Translations under genes and position numbers: made by a program
Shown: piece after piece, positions 52,153 to 61,086 of the stretch
How positions within the stretch are numbered: position 1 is the stretch's first letter
Layout of the letters: every line of letters starts with the position of its first letter
DNA from: Streptomyces sp. H39-S7
GTDB taxonomy: Bacteria > Actinomycetota > Actinomycetes > Streptomycetales > Streptomycetaceae
Direction: 5' to 3'
Assembly (NCBI RefSeq): GCF_027158205.1
Contig: NZ_JAPVLU010000010.1
Span: forward strand, 1-64,000
DNA: 64,000 nucleotides
The notes under the pieces: generated by a model
Seen by the model: only the letters and a program-made list of their open reading frames with translations
Database searches by the model: none
Told to the model about the DNA's origin: nothing

Positions 52153-52326
52153 TCAGCAGCCGCTGTGGTGACGGGCACTGATACAGCAAAGGCTGCTGGT
52201 GTTCGTCGAACAGCCAATGGGGTTCTCGCTCATCGAAGCAGGTTCCCAGAGGTTCGTCATGGTGGTCTCGAAATCGAGGTTGAGCAGCTCGGCCGGCTCA
52301 TTGAGATCAAGCGTCATATTTGACAT
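52153..52326 (-). CDS. class I lanthipeptide precursor peptide (LanA)
   Basis: This 57-residue gene is the first of the cluster. ATG 52326 follows AAGAGGG with ideal spacing. The leader is Cys-free and acidic, with LLNLDFE at about residues 14-20 resembling the class I FNLD/FxLD recognition box. The C-terminal part CSTNTSSLCCISARHHSGC (residues 39-57) has four cysteines (39, 47, 48, 57) and seven Ser/Thr (40, 41, 43, 44, 45, 50, 55), enough for up to four rings. All cysteines in the peptide are in this segment. The leader cleavage point is not obvious; the NPIG just before Cys39 is a candidate. A second ATG at codon 4 is possible. It best fits the 'FxLD family' of actinobacterial lanthipeptides. 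Confidence 0.9.
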   Translation of the reverse strand: MSNMTLDLNEPAELLNLDFETTMTNLWEPASMSENPIGCSTNTSSLCCISARHHSGC

Positions 52327-52972
52327 TTGTTTCCCTCTTTCGATTAATTTTCATGCGGAACCACTTGCTGGGCAGCGAATAGGATTCAGCCATTCCGCTT
52401 TCGCTCGCCGCTGGACTTAATGATCTTTGCTGAGTTTTACCGGATGTGCAAGAGGGTCTCTGGCTCAGATTTTCTCGAAGGTGAAGTTCATTCGCGAAAC
52501 GGATGTTCCCGCCCATATCACCGCCCTATGGGAACGCGCGCGTCAAAGTAGTCGTTGGGAGATGGCGGAATACGGGCGCGGGTCTCTCGGCTGGTGGCGG
52601 CGTTCAAAGGTGGCGGTCAGCGGGGCCAGGCGTCGTGCACCTGTCAGATTTGGCGAGCGGCCCTGACCTTCCCCCGGGGTGTGGAAGTGCGGATTGCCGC
52701 CCCCCGGGCGGGGCGCGGGGAGGTTGGGGCACGTGGAGGGGCGCGGACGAGTGGGTTCGGCGCCACGGGCGGGACGGAACGATTCTTCCCGGGGGGGTCT
52801 CCTCGCCCTTCTGGCCCTCGTGGGACCAACCCCGTTGAGTGAGGCGTTGGCCCACGCGGGGTGTCGGCCGACGGTTCGTGGGGCGACACGGGTGCGCTAG
52901 AGGTGCGCCAGTGACGGGTTTGCGGTGTCATGAGGGACTAAGTGTCATTTGCGACCCATGAGGAGGCACGCG
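52327..52972. other. 646-bp gap between the lanthipeptide precursor and opp operon 2
   Basis: The first 180 bp (52327-52500) are markedly A/T-rich for this genome and should hold the leftward lanthipeptide promoter. TTGCAC followed 17 bp later by AAAGAT, on the minus strand, is the best but poor match. From about 52600 to 52900 the DNA becomes extremely G-rich and C-rich, with short palindromes such as CCCCCGGGG. The end carries the opp2 leader CATGAGGAGG. I see no gene here that I can support. Confidence 0.5.
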
Positions 52973-54613
52973 ATGCGCGGAGCCACGCGCTTGAAGTGGG
53001 CCGTCTGTGCGACGGTCGTCGCCCTGGCGGCCACCGCCTGTGGCGGAGGGGGCAGCGACAGCGGTGGTGGAGGCGGCGCCTCCGGGATCGTCAGCGCCTC
53101 GTGGGGAGACCCGCAGAGCCCGCTGGAGCCGGCCAACACCAATGAGGTGCAGGGCGGCAAGGTGCTGGACATGCTCTTCCGCGGTCTGAAGAAGTACAAC
53201 CCGAAGTCCGGCAAGGCCGAGAACATGGTCGCCGCGTCGGTCACCACCTCCGACTCGCAGAACTTCGCGATCAAGCTGAACCCCGGCTGGACCTTCAGCG
53301 ACGGCGACCCGGTCACGTCCGACTCCTTCATCAACGCCTGGAACTACGGCGCGCTGCTGAAGAACGCCCAGAAGAACGCGAGCTTCTTCCGCTTCATCGA
53401 CGGCTACGACGCGGTGCACCCGGAGAAGGAGGGGGCGGCCTCCACCGCCCAGACGCTCGGCGGGCTGAAGAAGGTCGACGACCTGAACTTCACCGTGAAG
53501 CTCGGCGCCAAGTTCTCCACCTGGCCCGACACGCTCGGCTACTCGGCGTACTACCCGCTGCCGAAGTCGTTCTTCGCCAACCACGCCGCCTGGCTGAACA
53601 AGCCGGTCGGCAACGGCCCCTACACGGTGGACTCCTACACCAAGGGCCAGACCATGAAGATGCGCAAGTGGGCCGGGTACAAGGGTCCGGACGCGGCCCA
53701 GAACGGCGGCATCGACCTCCGGGTCTACACCGACAACAACACCGCGTACACCGACCTCCAGGCCGGCAACATCGACCTGGTCGACGACATCCCCGCGTCG
53801 CAGCTGAAGAACGCGAAGTCGGACCTCGGCGACCGGTTCATCAACCAGCCGGCCGGCATCATCCAGACCGTCTCGTTCCCGCTGTACGACCCGAAGTGGT
53901 CGGGCGCGAACGCGGCGAAGATCCGCCAAGGTCTGTCGATGGCGATCAACCGCGCGCAGATCACCGAGCAGATCTTCCAGAAGACCCGCGAGCCCGCCAG
54001 CGACTGGACCTCGCCGGTGCTCGGCGACGCGGGCGGCTTCAAGGCGGGGCTGTGCGGCGACGCCTGCACGTACAACCCGGCCGAGGCCAAGAAGCTCATC
54101 ACGGAGGCCGGCGGCCTGCCCGGCGGGCAGGTCACCCTGACGTCCAACGTGGACACCGGTTCCCACAAGGACTGGGCCGACGCGGTCTGCAACAGCATCA
54201 ACAACGCGCTCGGCAACGACAAGGCCTGCGTCTTCAACCCGATCGGCACCTTCGCGGACTTCCGCTCGAAGGTGACGAACAAGCAGATGACCGGGATGTT
54301 CAGGACCGGCTGGCAGATGGACTACCCGCTGATCCAGAACTTCCTGCAGCCGATCTACTACACCAACGCGTCGTCGAACGACTCGCACTACACGAACGCG
54401 AACTTCGACAAGCTCATCAACGAGGCGAACGCCGAGCCGGACACCGCGAAGGCCATCTCGCTCTTCCAGGACTCCGAGAAGCAGCTCGCCACCGACATGC
54501 CGGCCATCCCGCTCTGGTACCAGAACGGCACCGGGGGCTACTCGACCAAGATCTCGAACGTCGCGCTGAACCAGTTCAGCGTCCCGGTCTACAACGAGAT
54601 CAAGGTCAGCTGA
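52973..54613 (+). CDS. oligopeptide-binding lipoprotein of opp operon 2
   Basis: The 546-residue SBP_bac_5 protein has a signal peptide (MRGATRLKWAVCATVVALAA) with lipobox AATAC at about residue 23, then a Ser/Gly linker. Motifs are parallel to the operon 1 protein: SPLEPANTNEVQGG, FSDGDPVTSDSFINAWNYG, NKPVGNGPYTV, ADFRSKVTNKQMTGMFRTGW and MPAIPLWYQNGTGGYSTKI. It should bind peptides outside the cell. ATG 52973 follows ATGAGGAGG, and an upstream in-frame ATG at 52949 has no such site. It is clearly a paralogue of the protein at 37298. Confidence 0.93.
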   Translation: MRGATRLKWAVCATVVALAATACGGGGSDSGGGGGASGIVSASWGDPQSPLEPANTNEVQGGKVLDMLFRGLKKYNPKSGKAENMVAASVTTSDSQNFAIKLNPGWTFSDGDPVTSDSFINAWNYGALLKNAQKNASFFRFIDGYDAVHPEKEGAASTAQTLGGLKKVDDLNFTVKLGAKFSTWPDTLGYSAYYPLPKSFFANHAAWLNKPVGNGPYTVDSYTKGQTMKMRKWAGYKGPDAAQNGGIDLRVYTDNNTAYTDLQAGNIDLVDDIPASQLKNAKSDLGDRFINQPAGIIQTVSFPLYDPKWSGANAAKIRQGLSMAINRAQITEQIFQKTREPASDWTSPVLGDAGGFKAGLCGDACTYNPAEAKKLITEAGGLPGGQVTLTSNVDTGSHKDWADAVCNSINNALGNDKACVFNPIGTFADFRSKVTNKQMTGMFRTGWQMDYPLIQNFLQPIYYTNASSNDSHYTNANFDKLINEANAEPDTAKAISLFQDSEKQLATDMPAIPLWYQNGTGGYSTKISNVALNQFSVPVYNEIKVS

Positions 54614-54623
54614 CCCGCGCGGT

Positions 54624-54652
54624 GGCCCGGCGCGGTGAAACCGCGCCGGGCC
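54624..54652 (+). terminator. stem-loop after opp2 binding-protein gene
   Basis: GGCCCGGCGCGGT (54624-54636) pairs perfectly with ACCGCGCCGGGCC (54640-54652) around a GAA loop, starting 10 bp after the stop. It has the same position and probably the same role as the hairpin at 38960. Confidence 0.82.
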
Positions 54653-54690
54653 CCCGCCCGCCTCCCCCCCCCCCGCCCCCCCCCGCCCGA
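54653..54690. repeat. cytosine homopolymer tract
   Basis: Just after the hairpin, runs of 11 C (54664-54674) and 9 C (54676-54684) are separated by single G bases. The tract ends 16 bp before the permease start. It may be slippage-prone or a sequencing weak spot. Confidence 0.9.
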
Positions 54691-54706
54691 CTTCGGGGGA
54701 GGCCCC

Positions 54707-55630
54707 ATGGGACGCTATGTGATCCGGCGCCTGCTGCAGATGATCCCGGTGTTCATCGGCGCCACGTTCCTGATCTTCGTGATGGTCTACGCGCTCGGAG
54801 ACCCGGTGGCCGCGTTCTTCGGCGACCGCGCCCCCGACCCCGCCACGGCCGCGCAGATCAGGCACCAGTACGGCCTCGACAAGCCGCTGTGGCATCAGTA
54901 CCTCGAATACATGAAGAACATCTTCACCGGTGACTTCGGGACCGCGTTCAACGGGCAGCCCGTCACCGAGCTGATGAAGAGCGCCTTCCCGGTGACCCTG
55001 CGGCTGACGCTCGTCGCGATCTTCTTCGAGATCGTCATCGGCATCACCTTCGGCGTGATCACCGGCATGCGCCGCGGCCGGCCCATCGACACCTCGGTGC
55101 TGCTGATGACGCTGGTCGTCATCTCCATCCCGGTCTTCGTGCTCGGCTACGTGCTGCAGTACGTGGTCGCGGTGCAGTGGGGCATCGGCGAGCCGTCGGT
55201 GTCGCCGGAGGCGCCGCTCAACGAACTGATCCTGCCCGGCATCGTGCTGGCCCTGGTCTCGCTGGCGTACGTCACCCGGCTGACCCGGACGTCCATCGCC
55301 GAGAACACCCGCGCCGACTACGTCCGCACCGCCGTCGCCAAGGGGCTGCCCCGGCGCCGCGTCATCCTGCGGCACCTGCTGCGCAACTCGCTCATCCCGG
55401 TGATCACCTTCATCGGGACGGACATCGGCGGCCTCATGGGCGGCGCGATCGTCACCGAGCGGATCTTCAACATCCAAGGTGTCGGCTACCAGCTCTACCA
55501 GGGCATCCTCCGGCACAACTCAGCGACGGTGGTCGGCTTCGTCACCATCCTGGTGATCGTCTTCCTGCTGGCGAACCTGCTCGTCGACCTGCTCTACGCG
55601 GTCCTGGACCCGAGGATTCGGTATGCCTGA
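54707..55630 (+). CDS. oligopeptide ABC permease, OppB type (operon 2)
   Basis: The 307-residue, six-helix permease begins MGRYVIRRLLQMIPVFIGAT, nearly the same as its operon 1 counterpart. The periplasmic DPATAAQIRHQYGLDKPLWH and the EAA loop DYVRTAVAKGLPRRRVILRH are conserved. GGGGGAGG before ATG 54707 fixes the start. It overlaps the next permease by eight bases, the same arrangement as in operon 1, where the overlap is also eight bases. Confidence 0.93.
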   Translation: MGRYVIRRLLQMIPVFIGATFLIFVMVYALGDPVAAFFGDRAPDPATAAQIRHQYGLDKPLWHQYLEYMKNIFTGDFGTAFNGQPVTELMKSAFPVTLRLTLVAIFFEIVIGITFGVITGMRRGRPIDTSVLLMTLVVISIPVFVLGYVLQYVVAVQWGIGEPSVSPEAPLNELILPGIVLALVSLAYVTRLTRTSIAENTRADYVRTAVAKGLPRRRVILRHLLRNSLIPVITFIGTDIGGLMGGAIVTERIFNIQGVGYQLYQGILRHNSATVVGFVTILVIVFLLANLLVDLLYAVLDPRIRYA

Positions 55631-56606
55631 CGAGTACGACCGATCGAACGAGTCCGTCGCCCCCACCGGCATGGGCGGATCGATGGACCTGGCGTCCTCC
55701 GAGGCCCAGACGCTGGACCATGGGCCCGGTCACGGACAGCAGGCGGGCGGCCCGACGGGCAAGCCCCGCAGCCTGTGGTCCGACGCCTGGCACGACCTGC
55801 GGCGCAACCCGATCTTCATCATCTCCGCGCTGCTGATCCTCTTCCTGATCGTCATCTCGCTGTGGCCGTCGCTGATCGCGAGCGGCAACCCGCTCTCGTG
55901 CGACCTGTCCAAGTCGCAGCAGGGCTCGTCGTCCGGCCACCCCTTCGGGTACGACAACCAGGGCTGCGACGTCTACACCCGCACCGTGTACGGGGCCCGC
56001 GCGTCGGTGACCGTCGGCGTCTGCGCCACTGCCGGCGTCGCACTGCTGGGCGGCATCCTGGGCGGTCTCGCCGGCTACTTCGGCGGCACGTCGGACGCGG
56101 TGCTCTCCCGGATCAGTGACATCTTCTTCGCCATCCCGATCATCCTCGGCGGTCTGGTCTTCCTGTCGGTCGTCACCAACTCCACGGTGTGGCCGGTCAT
56201 CGGCTTCATGGTGCTGCTCGGCTGGCCGCAGATCGCCCGCATCGCGCGCGGTTCCGTGATCACCGCCAAACAGAACGACTACGTGCAGGCGGCCAAGGCG
56301 CTGGGGGCCAACCACTCCCGCATCCTGCTGCGGCACATCGCGCCGAACGCGGTCGCCCCGGTGATCGTGGTCGCGACCATCGCCCTCGGCACGTACATCG
56401 CGCTGGAGGCGACGCTGTCCTGGCTCGGGGTGGGCCTCAAACCGCCGACGGTCTCCTGGGGCATCGACATCTCGGCGGCGTCCACCCAGATCCGCAACGC
56501 ACCGCACATGCTGCTGTGGCCCGCGGGCGCGCTGAGCATCACCGTGCTCGCGTTCATCATGCTCGGCGACGCGGTGCGCGACGCCCTCGACCCCAAGCTG
56601 CGCTGA
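55623..56606 (+). CDS. oligopeptide ABC permease, OppC type (operon 2)
   Basis: The 327-residue permease has a soluble N-terminus of about 55 residues, then SLWSDAWHDLRRNPIFIISA leading into six helices. FGYDNQGCDVYTRTVYGARASVTVG and the EAA loop DYVQAAKALGANHSRILLRH are family marks. The external loop before these contains a cysteine pair (LSCDLSKSQQGSS, QGCDVY) not seen in the operon 1 protein. The end, FIMLGDAVRDALDPKLR, is typical. A 12-bp gap separates it from the ATPase gene. Confidence 0.93.
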   Translation: MPDEYDRSNESVAPTGMGGSMDLASSEAQTLDHGPGHGQQAGGPTGKPRSLWSDAWHDLRRNPIFIISALLILFLIVISLWPSLIASGNPLSCDLSKSQQGSSSGHPFGYDNQGCDVYTRTVYGARASVTVGVCATAGVALLGGILGGLAGYFGGTSDAVLSRISDIFFAIPIILGGLVFLSVVTNSTVWPVIGFMVLLGWPQIARIARGSVITAKQNDYVQAAKALGANHSRILLRHIAPNAVAPVIVVATIALGTYIALEATLSWLGVGLKPPTVSWGIDISAASTQIRNAPHMLLWPAGALSITVLAFIMLGDAVRDALDPKLR

Positions 56607-56618
56607 CGGAGGCGTTCC

Positions 56619-57644
56619 ATGACCAGCCTGATCACGCAGGCGGAGCAGGATCCACGGGTCCCGCAGGGCGTCCTGCTGGAAGTGCGGGACCTGCACGTCG
56701 AATTCCGTACCCGCGACGGGGTCGCCAAGGCCGTCAACGGGGTCGACTACACCGTGAGCGCGGGCGAGACGCTCGCGGTGCTCGGCGAGTCCGGCTCGGG
56801 GAAGTCGGTGACCGCGCAGGCGGTCATGGGCATCCTGGACTCGCCGCCCGGCTTCATCACCCAGGGCGAGATCGTCTTCCAGGGCCAGGACCTGCTGACG
56901 ATGGGCAAGGAGGACCGCCGCAAGGTGCGCGGCGAGCGGATGGCGATGATCTTCCAGGACGCGCTGTCCTCGCTGAACCCGGTGCTGAGCGTTGGCGAGC
57001 AGCTCGGCGAGATGTTCATCGTCCACCGGGGGATGTCGCGCAAGGACGCCAAGATCAAGGCGATCGAGCTGATGGAGCGGGTGCGCATCCCCGCGGCCAA
57101 GCAGCGGGTGGGCGACTTCCCGCACCAGTTCTCCGGCGGTATGCGCCAGCGCATCATGATCGCGATGGCGATGGCCCTGGAGCCCGACCTGATCATCGCC
57201 GACGAGCCCACCACCGCACTGGACGTCACGGTCCAGGCCCAGGTGATGGAGCTCCTCGCGGACCTCCAGCGCGAGCTCCAGATGGGTCTGATCCTGATCA
57301 CCCACGACCTCGGGGTGGTCGCGGACGTCGCCGACAAGATCGCGGTGATGTACGCGGGCCGGATCGTCGAGACCGCGCCCGTGCACGACATCTACCGCAA
57401 GCCGGCCCACCCGTACACCAAGGGCCTGCTGAACTCGATCCCCCGGCTGGACCAGAAGGGCCAGGAGCTCTACGCGATCAAGGGTCTGCCGCCGAACCTG
57501 CTGCACATCCCGCCCGGCTGCGCCTTCAACCCGCGCTGCCCGATGGCGCAGTCCGTCTGCCGGACCGATGTGCCGCCGCTGTACGACGTCAGCGAGACGC
57601 GGGCCAGCGCCTGCCACTTCTGGAAGGAGACCATCGGTGAGTGA
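56619..57644 (+). CDS. oligopeptide ABC ATPase, OppD type (operon 2)
   Basis: The 341-residue ATPase is nearly identical in pattern to the operon 1 OppD. Walker A is GESGSGKS, signature FSGGMRQR, Walker [13 protein letters not shown] and switch LITHDLG. The C-terminal cysteines are in CAFNPRC and SACHFW. It lacks the long N-terminal extension of its paralogue. The stop overlaps the GTG of the next gene (GGTGAGTGA), so translation is coupled. Confidence 0.94.
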   Translation: MTSLITQAEQDPRVPQGVLLEVRDLHVEFRTRDGVAKAVNGVDYTVSAGETLAVLGESGSGKSVTAQAVMGILDSPPGFITQGEIVFQGQDLLTMGKEDRRKVRGERMAMIFQDALSSLNPVLSVGEQLGEMFIVHRGMSRKDAKIKAIELMERVRIPAAKQRVGDFPHQFSGGMRQRIMIAMAMALEPDLIIADEPTTALDVTVQAQVMELLADLQRELQMGLILITHDLGVVADVADKIAVMYAGRIVETAPVHDIYRKPAHPYTKGLLNSIPRLDQKGQELYAIKGLPPNLLHIPPGCAFNPRCPMAQSVCRTDVPPLYDVSETRASACHFWKETIGE

Positions 57645-58716
57645 GCCCACGACCCACTTGGCGAAGGTGCCCGCCACCGCGCCCGCCAAGGAGCCGATCC
57701 TGCAGGTCCGCGACCTGGTCAAGCACTTCCCGCTGACCCAGGGCATCCTCTTCCGCAAGCAGGTCGGCGCCGTGAAGGCGGTCGACGGGGTCTCCTTCGA
57801 CCTCTACCGCGGCGAGACGCTCGGCATCGTCGGCGAGTCCGGCTGCGGCAAGTCCACCGTCGCCCGGCTCCTGATGAACCTGGAGACGGTGACGGCCGGC
57901 CAGGTGCTGTACAAGGGCGAGGACATCAGCAAGCTGTCGGGGAAGGCCCTCAAAAGCGTCCGCCGCAACATCCAGATGGTGTTCCAGGACCCGTACACGT
58001 CGCTCAACCCGCGCATGACGGTGGGCGACATCATCGGGGAGCCCTACGAGATCCACCCGGAGGTCGCCCCGAAGGGCGATCGCCGCAAGGCGGTCGAGGA
58101 CCTGCTCGACGTCGTCGGCCTCAACCCGGAGTACATCAACCGCTATCCGCACCAGTTCTCCGGCGGTCAGCGCCAGCGCATCGGCATCGCCCGCGGTCTG
58201 GCGCTGCGCCCGGAGATCATCGTGGCGGACGAGCCGGTCTCCGCGCTGGACGTGTCGGTGCAGGCGCAGGTGGTGAACCTGATGGGGCGGCTGCAGGACG
58301 AGTTCAACCTCTCGTACATGTTCATCGCCCACGACCTGTCGATCGTCCGGCACATCTCGGACCGGGTCGGCGTGATGTACCTCGGCAAGATCGTCGAGAT
58401 CGGGGGCGACGAGGAGATCTACGAGCACCCGACCCACCCGTACACCCAGGCGCTGCTCTCCGCCGTCCCCGTTCCCGACCCGGACGCCCGCGACCGCCGT
58501 GAGCGGATCATCCTCGTCGGAGACGTGCCGTCCCCGGCCAACCCGCCGTCCGGCTGCCGGTTCCGCACCCGCTGCTGGAAGGCGCAGGAGCGCTGCACGC
58601 TGGAGGAGCCGCTGCTGGCCGTCCCCGCGGTCTTCCGCGGGCTCGACACACCCGCCGCGCACGACAGCGCCTGCCACTTCGCGGAGGAGAAGCGGGTGGT
58701 CCCGACCGAGGACTGA
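57637..58716 (+). CDS. oligopeptide ABC ATPase, OppF type (operon 2)
   Basis: The 359-residue ATPase has Walker A GESGCGKS, signature FSGGQRQR, Walker [13 protein letters not shown] and switch IAHDLS. The terminal [20 protein letters not shown] and DSACHF carry the family cysteines. GTG 57637 with GGAAGGAG upstream is chosen over longer options that read back into the previous gene. It ends operon 2 and converges on the third opp operon. Confidence 0.94.
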   Translation: MSEPTTHLAKVPATAPAKEPILQVRDLVKHFPLTQGILFRKQVGAVKAVDGVSFDLYRGETLGIVGESGCGKSTVARLLMNLETVTAGQVLYKGEDISKLSGKALKSVRRNIQMVFQDPYTSLNPRMTVGDIIGEPYEIHPEVAPKGDRRKAVEDLLDVVGLNPEYINRYPHQFSGGQRQRIGIARGLALRPEIIVADEPVSALDVSVQAQVVNLMGRLQDEFNLSYMFIAHDLSIVRHISDRVGVMYLGKIVEIGGDEEIYEHPTHPYTQALLSAVPVPDPDARDRRERIILVGDVPSPANPPSGCRFRTRCWKAQERCTLEEPLLAVPAVFRGLDTPAAHDSACHFAEEKRVVPTED

Positions 58717-58760
58717 GCCGGTCCGCGGGGCGCCCGCCCGGGCAGGCGTACGCCGCGGCC

Positions 58761-58793
58761 CGTACCCGGGTGGTGCTGGGGTGGCCGGGTACG
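58761..58793. terminator. bidirectional terminator between opp operons 2 and 3
   Basis: CGTACCCGG (58761-58769) and CCGGGTACG (58785-58793) form a 9-bp stem with a 15-base loop, midway in the 110-bp gap between convergent genes. It can serve both strands. Confidence 0.65.
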
Positions 58794-58826
58794 GACCACG
58801 GGCCGAACGGAAGACGGGAGCCCGGG

Positions 58827-59942
58827 TCAAAGGGTCTTTTCGGCCGCCTCCTCGATCGCGACCAGCGCCGGGTCGAGGACGATGTCCTCTTCCCTCGCCG
58901 CGATCGTCGGTTCTTCGGGGAAGTGACACGCCGTGAGGTGGCCGTCCAGGTTGCCGCTGATGCGGACCAGCGGCGGCTCCTCCGCCGCGCACTGGTCCTG
59001 CGCCTTCCAGCAACGCGTGCGGAAGCGGCAACCGGACGGGGGATTGATGGGTGAGGGGACGTCACCGGCGAGGCGGATGCGCTCGCGCTGGTCGTCGTCC
59101 GGGTCCGCCTCGGGAGAGGCGGACAGCAGCGCGTGCGTGTAGGGGTGGCGCGGCCGCTCGTAGATGTCCTTCCGGGAGCCGACCTCGACGATCTTGCCGA
59201 GGTACATGACGGCGACCCGCTGCGAGAAGTGCCGCACGATGGCCAGGTCGTGGGCGATGAAGAGGAACGCGATGCCCAGCTCCTGCTGCACCTTCTGCAG
59301 CAGATTGACGACCTGCGCCTGGATGGAGACGTCGAGCGCGGAGACCGGCTCGTCCGCGACGATCAGCTTGGGCTCCAGGGCGAGGGCGCGGGCCACGCCG
59401 ATGCGCTGCCGCTGGCCTCCGGAGAACTCGTGCGGGAAGCGGTTGTAGTGCTCGGGGTTGAGGCCGACGATCTCCAGCAGCTCCCGCACCCGGGCGGCCC
59501 GGCCGCCGGGCGGATTGATGTTGTTGATCTCCATGGGCCCGGAGACGATGTTGCCGACCGTCTGCCGCGGGTTCAGCGAGGCGTACGGGTCCTGGAAGAT
59601 CATCTGGATCTCGGAGCGGATCGGCGCCAGTTCCTTGCGCGACGCGTGCGTGATGTCCTGGCCCCGGTAGCTGATGTTCCCGGCGGTCGGTTCCAGCAGC
59701 CGGGTCACCAGCCGCCCGGTGGTGGACTTGCCGCAGCCGGACTCCCCGACGAGGCCGAGGGCCTCACCCTCGCCGATGTGGAAGTCGACACCGTCAACGG
59801 CCCGTACGTCCCCGACATGGCGTCTGACGAGGAAGCCGCCGCGGATCGGGAAGTACTTGCCCAGGCCCGACACCTCGAGCAGCGGTGCGCCGGAATCGGA
59901 CCGGGGGGCGGGCACCTCGGCCAGGGTCTGCTGTTCACTCAT
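58827..59942 (-). CDS. oligopeptide ABC ATPase, OppF type (operon 3)
   Basis: The 371-residue ATPase has Walker A GESGCGKS, signature FSGGQRQR, Walker [13 protein letters not shown] and switch [26 protein letters not shown] and LTACHFP carry the usual cysteines. An acidic C-terminal tail of about 25 residues ([20 protein letters not shown]) is longer than in operons 1 and 2. It is the last gene of a leftward operon, 21 bp after the OppD-type gene. It is more distant from the F-type proteins of operons 1 and 2 than those two are from each other. Confidence 0.93.
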   Translation of the reverse strand: MSEQQTLAEVPAPRSDSGAPLLEVSGLGKYFPIRGGFLVRRHVGDVRAVDGVDFHIGEGEALGLVGESGCGKSTTGRLVTRLLEPTAGNISYRGQDITHASRKELAPIRSEIQMIFQDPYASLNPRQTVGNIVSGPMEINNINPPGGRAARVRELLEIVGLNPEHYNRFPHEFSGGQRQRIGVARALALEPKLIVADEPVSALDVSIQAQVVNLLQKVQQELGIAFLFIAHDLAIVRHFSQRVAVMYLGKIVEVGSRKDIYERPRHPYTHALLSASPEADPDDDQRERIRLAGDVPSPINPPSGCRFRTRCWKAQDQCAAEEPPLVRISGNLDGHLTACHFPEEPTIAAREEDIVLDPALVAIEEAAEKTL

Positions 59943-59963
59943 AGTGGTTTCCTCGACTCGTGA

Positions 59964-61031
59964 TCAGCGCAGCCGCGGCTGGATCTGCTCGATGAAGATG
60001 CTCTGCTTCTGATCCGCCGGGAGATGGCAGGCCGCGCCGCGGCGCTCGCCCTCCGGGATCTCCGGCCGCTCCTGCGAGCACCGGTCTCCGCCGACCTGCT
60101 CCGTGAAGGCGCAGCGTGGGTGGAAGGGGCAGCCGGACGGCGGGTCGAGCAGGCTGGGCGGGCTGCCCGGGATGGGCGACAGCGGTACGTCCACCGAGGC
60201 GGACAGCCGGGGAATGGAGCCCAGCAGGCCCCAGGCGTAGGGGTGCTGGGGTTCTTTGAGGATCTCGCGGACGGTGCCGCGCTCCACCGCGCGTCCCGCG
60301 TACATGACGACCACGTCGTCGGCGGTGCTGGCGATCACACCCAGGTCGTGGGTGATCAGGATGATCGCGGTGCCGGTCTCGCGCTGGAGTTCCTTGAGCA
60401 GGTCGAGGATCTGCGCCTGCACGGTGACATCCAGCGCGGTCGTCGGCTCGTCGGCGATGATCAGGGCGGGATCGCAGACCAGCGACATGGCGATCATCGC
60501 GCGCTGCCGCATGCCGCCCGAGAACTGGTGCGGGTAGTCGTCCACCCGGGTTCTGGCCTGCGGGATGCCGACCTTGTCCAGCATCTCGACGGCCCGCGCG
60601 CGGGCCGCCTTCCGGGAGGCGCCCATGTGCTTCATGTAGGGCTCGGCGATCTGCCGGCCGATGGTGTAGTACGGCGAGAGCGCGGTCAGCGAGTCCTGGA
60701 AGATCATGGCCATCTTCTTGCCGCGGAGCTTCTCCAGCGTGTGCTCGGAGGCTCCGGTCAGCTCCTGGCCGTCGAGGGTGATCGAGCCTCTGACGGTGGT
60801 GTTGCGCGGGTTGTGCAGACCCAGGACCGCCATGTTGGTGACGGACTTGCCGGAGCCCGACTCACCCACGATGCCCAGGGTTTTGCCGCGTTCCAGATCG
60901 AAGGACAGCCCGTCGACGGCCTTGACGACGCCGTCCTCGGTGGCGAACTGGACGTACAGGTCGCGGACCGAGAGGAAAGGCGGGGGGACCTCGCGTGCGG
61001 GCTCCGCCTCGGCCTTGGTGAGGATGGTCAC
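59964..61031 (-). CDS. oligopeptide ABC ATPase, OppD type (operon 3)
   Basis: The 355-residue ATPase has Walker A GESGSGKS, signature FSGGMRQR, Walker [13 protein letters not shown] and switch LITHDLG. The C-terminal CPFHPRC and GAACHLP retain the cysteine pattern. GTG 61031, with AGGAGAA upstream, is preferred over the longer frame that begins inside the permease gene. It is 55 bp after that permease gene. Confidence 0.93.
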   Translation of the reverse strand: MTILTKAEAEPAREVPPPFLSVRDLYVQFATEDGVVKAVDGLSFDLERGKTLGIVGESGSGKSVTNMAVLGLHNPRNTTVRGSITLDGQELTGASEHTLEKLRGKKMAMIFQDSLTALSPYYTIGRQIAEPYMKHMGASRKAARARAVEMLDKVGIPQARTRVDDYPHQFSGGMRQRAMIAMSLVCDPALIIADEPTTALDVTVQAQILDLLKELQRETGTAIILITHDLGVIASTADDVVVMYAGRAVERGTVREILKEPQHPYAWGLLGSIPRLSASVDVPLSPIPGSPPSLLDPPSGCPFHPRCAFTEQVGGDRCSQERPEIPEGERRGAACHLPADQKQSIFIEQIQPRLR

Positions 61032-61086
61032 GGACGGTTCTCCTGCCGGGTCGTGCGGCGTTCGGGGCGGCGACGGCTCACGGCGG

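Noticed and set aside
52604..52931. Several overlapping 70-110 codon frames before opp operon 2
   Set aside because: They are Pro/Arg/Gly-rich in all frames, with no ribosome-binding site and no resemblance to a precursor peptide.
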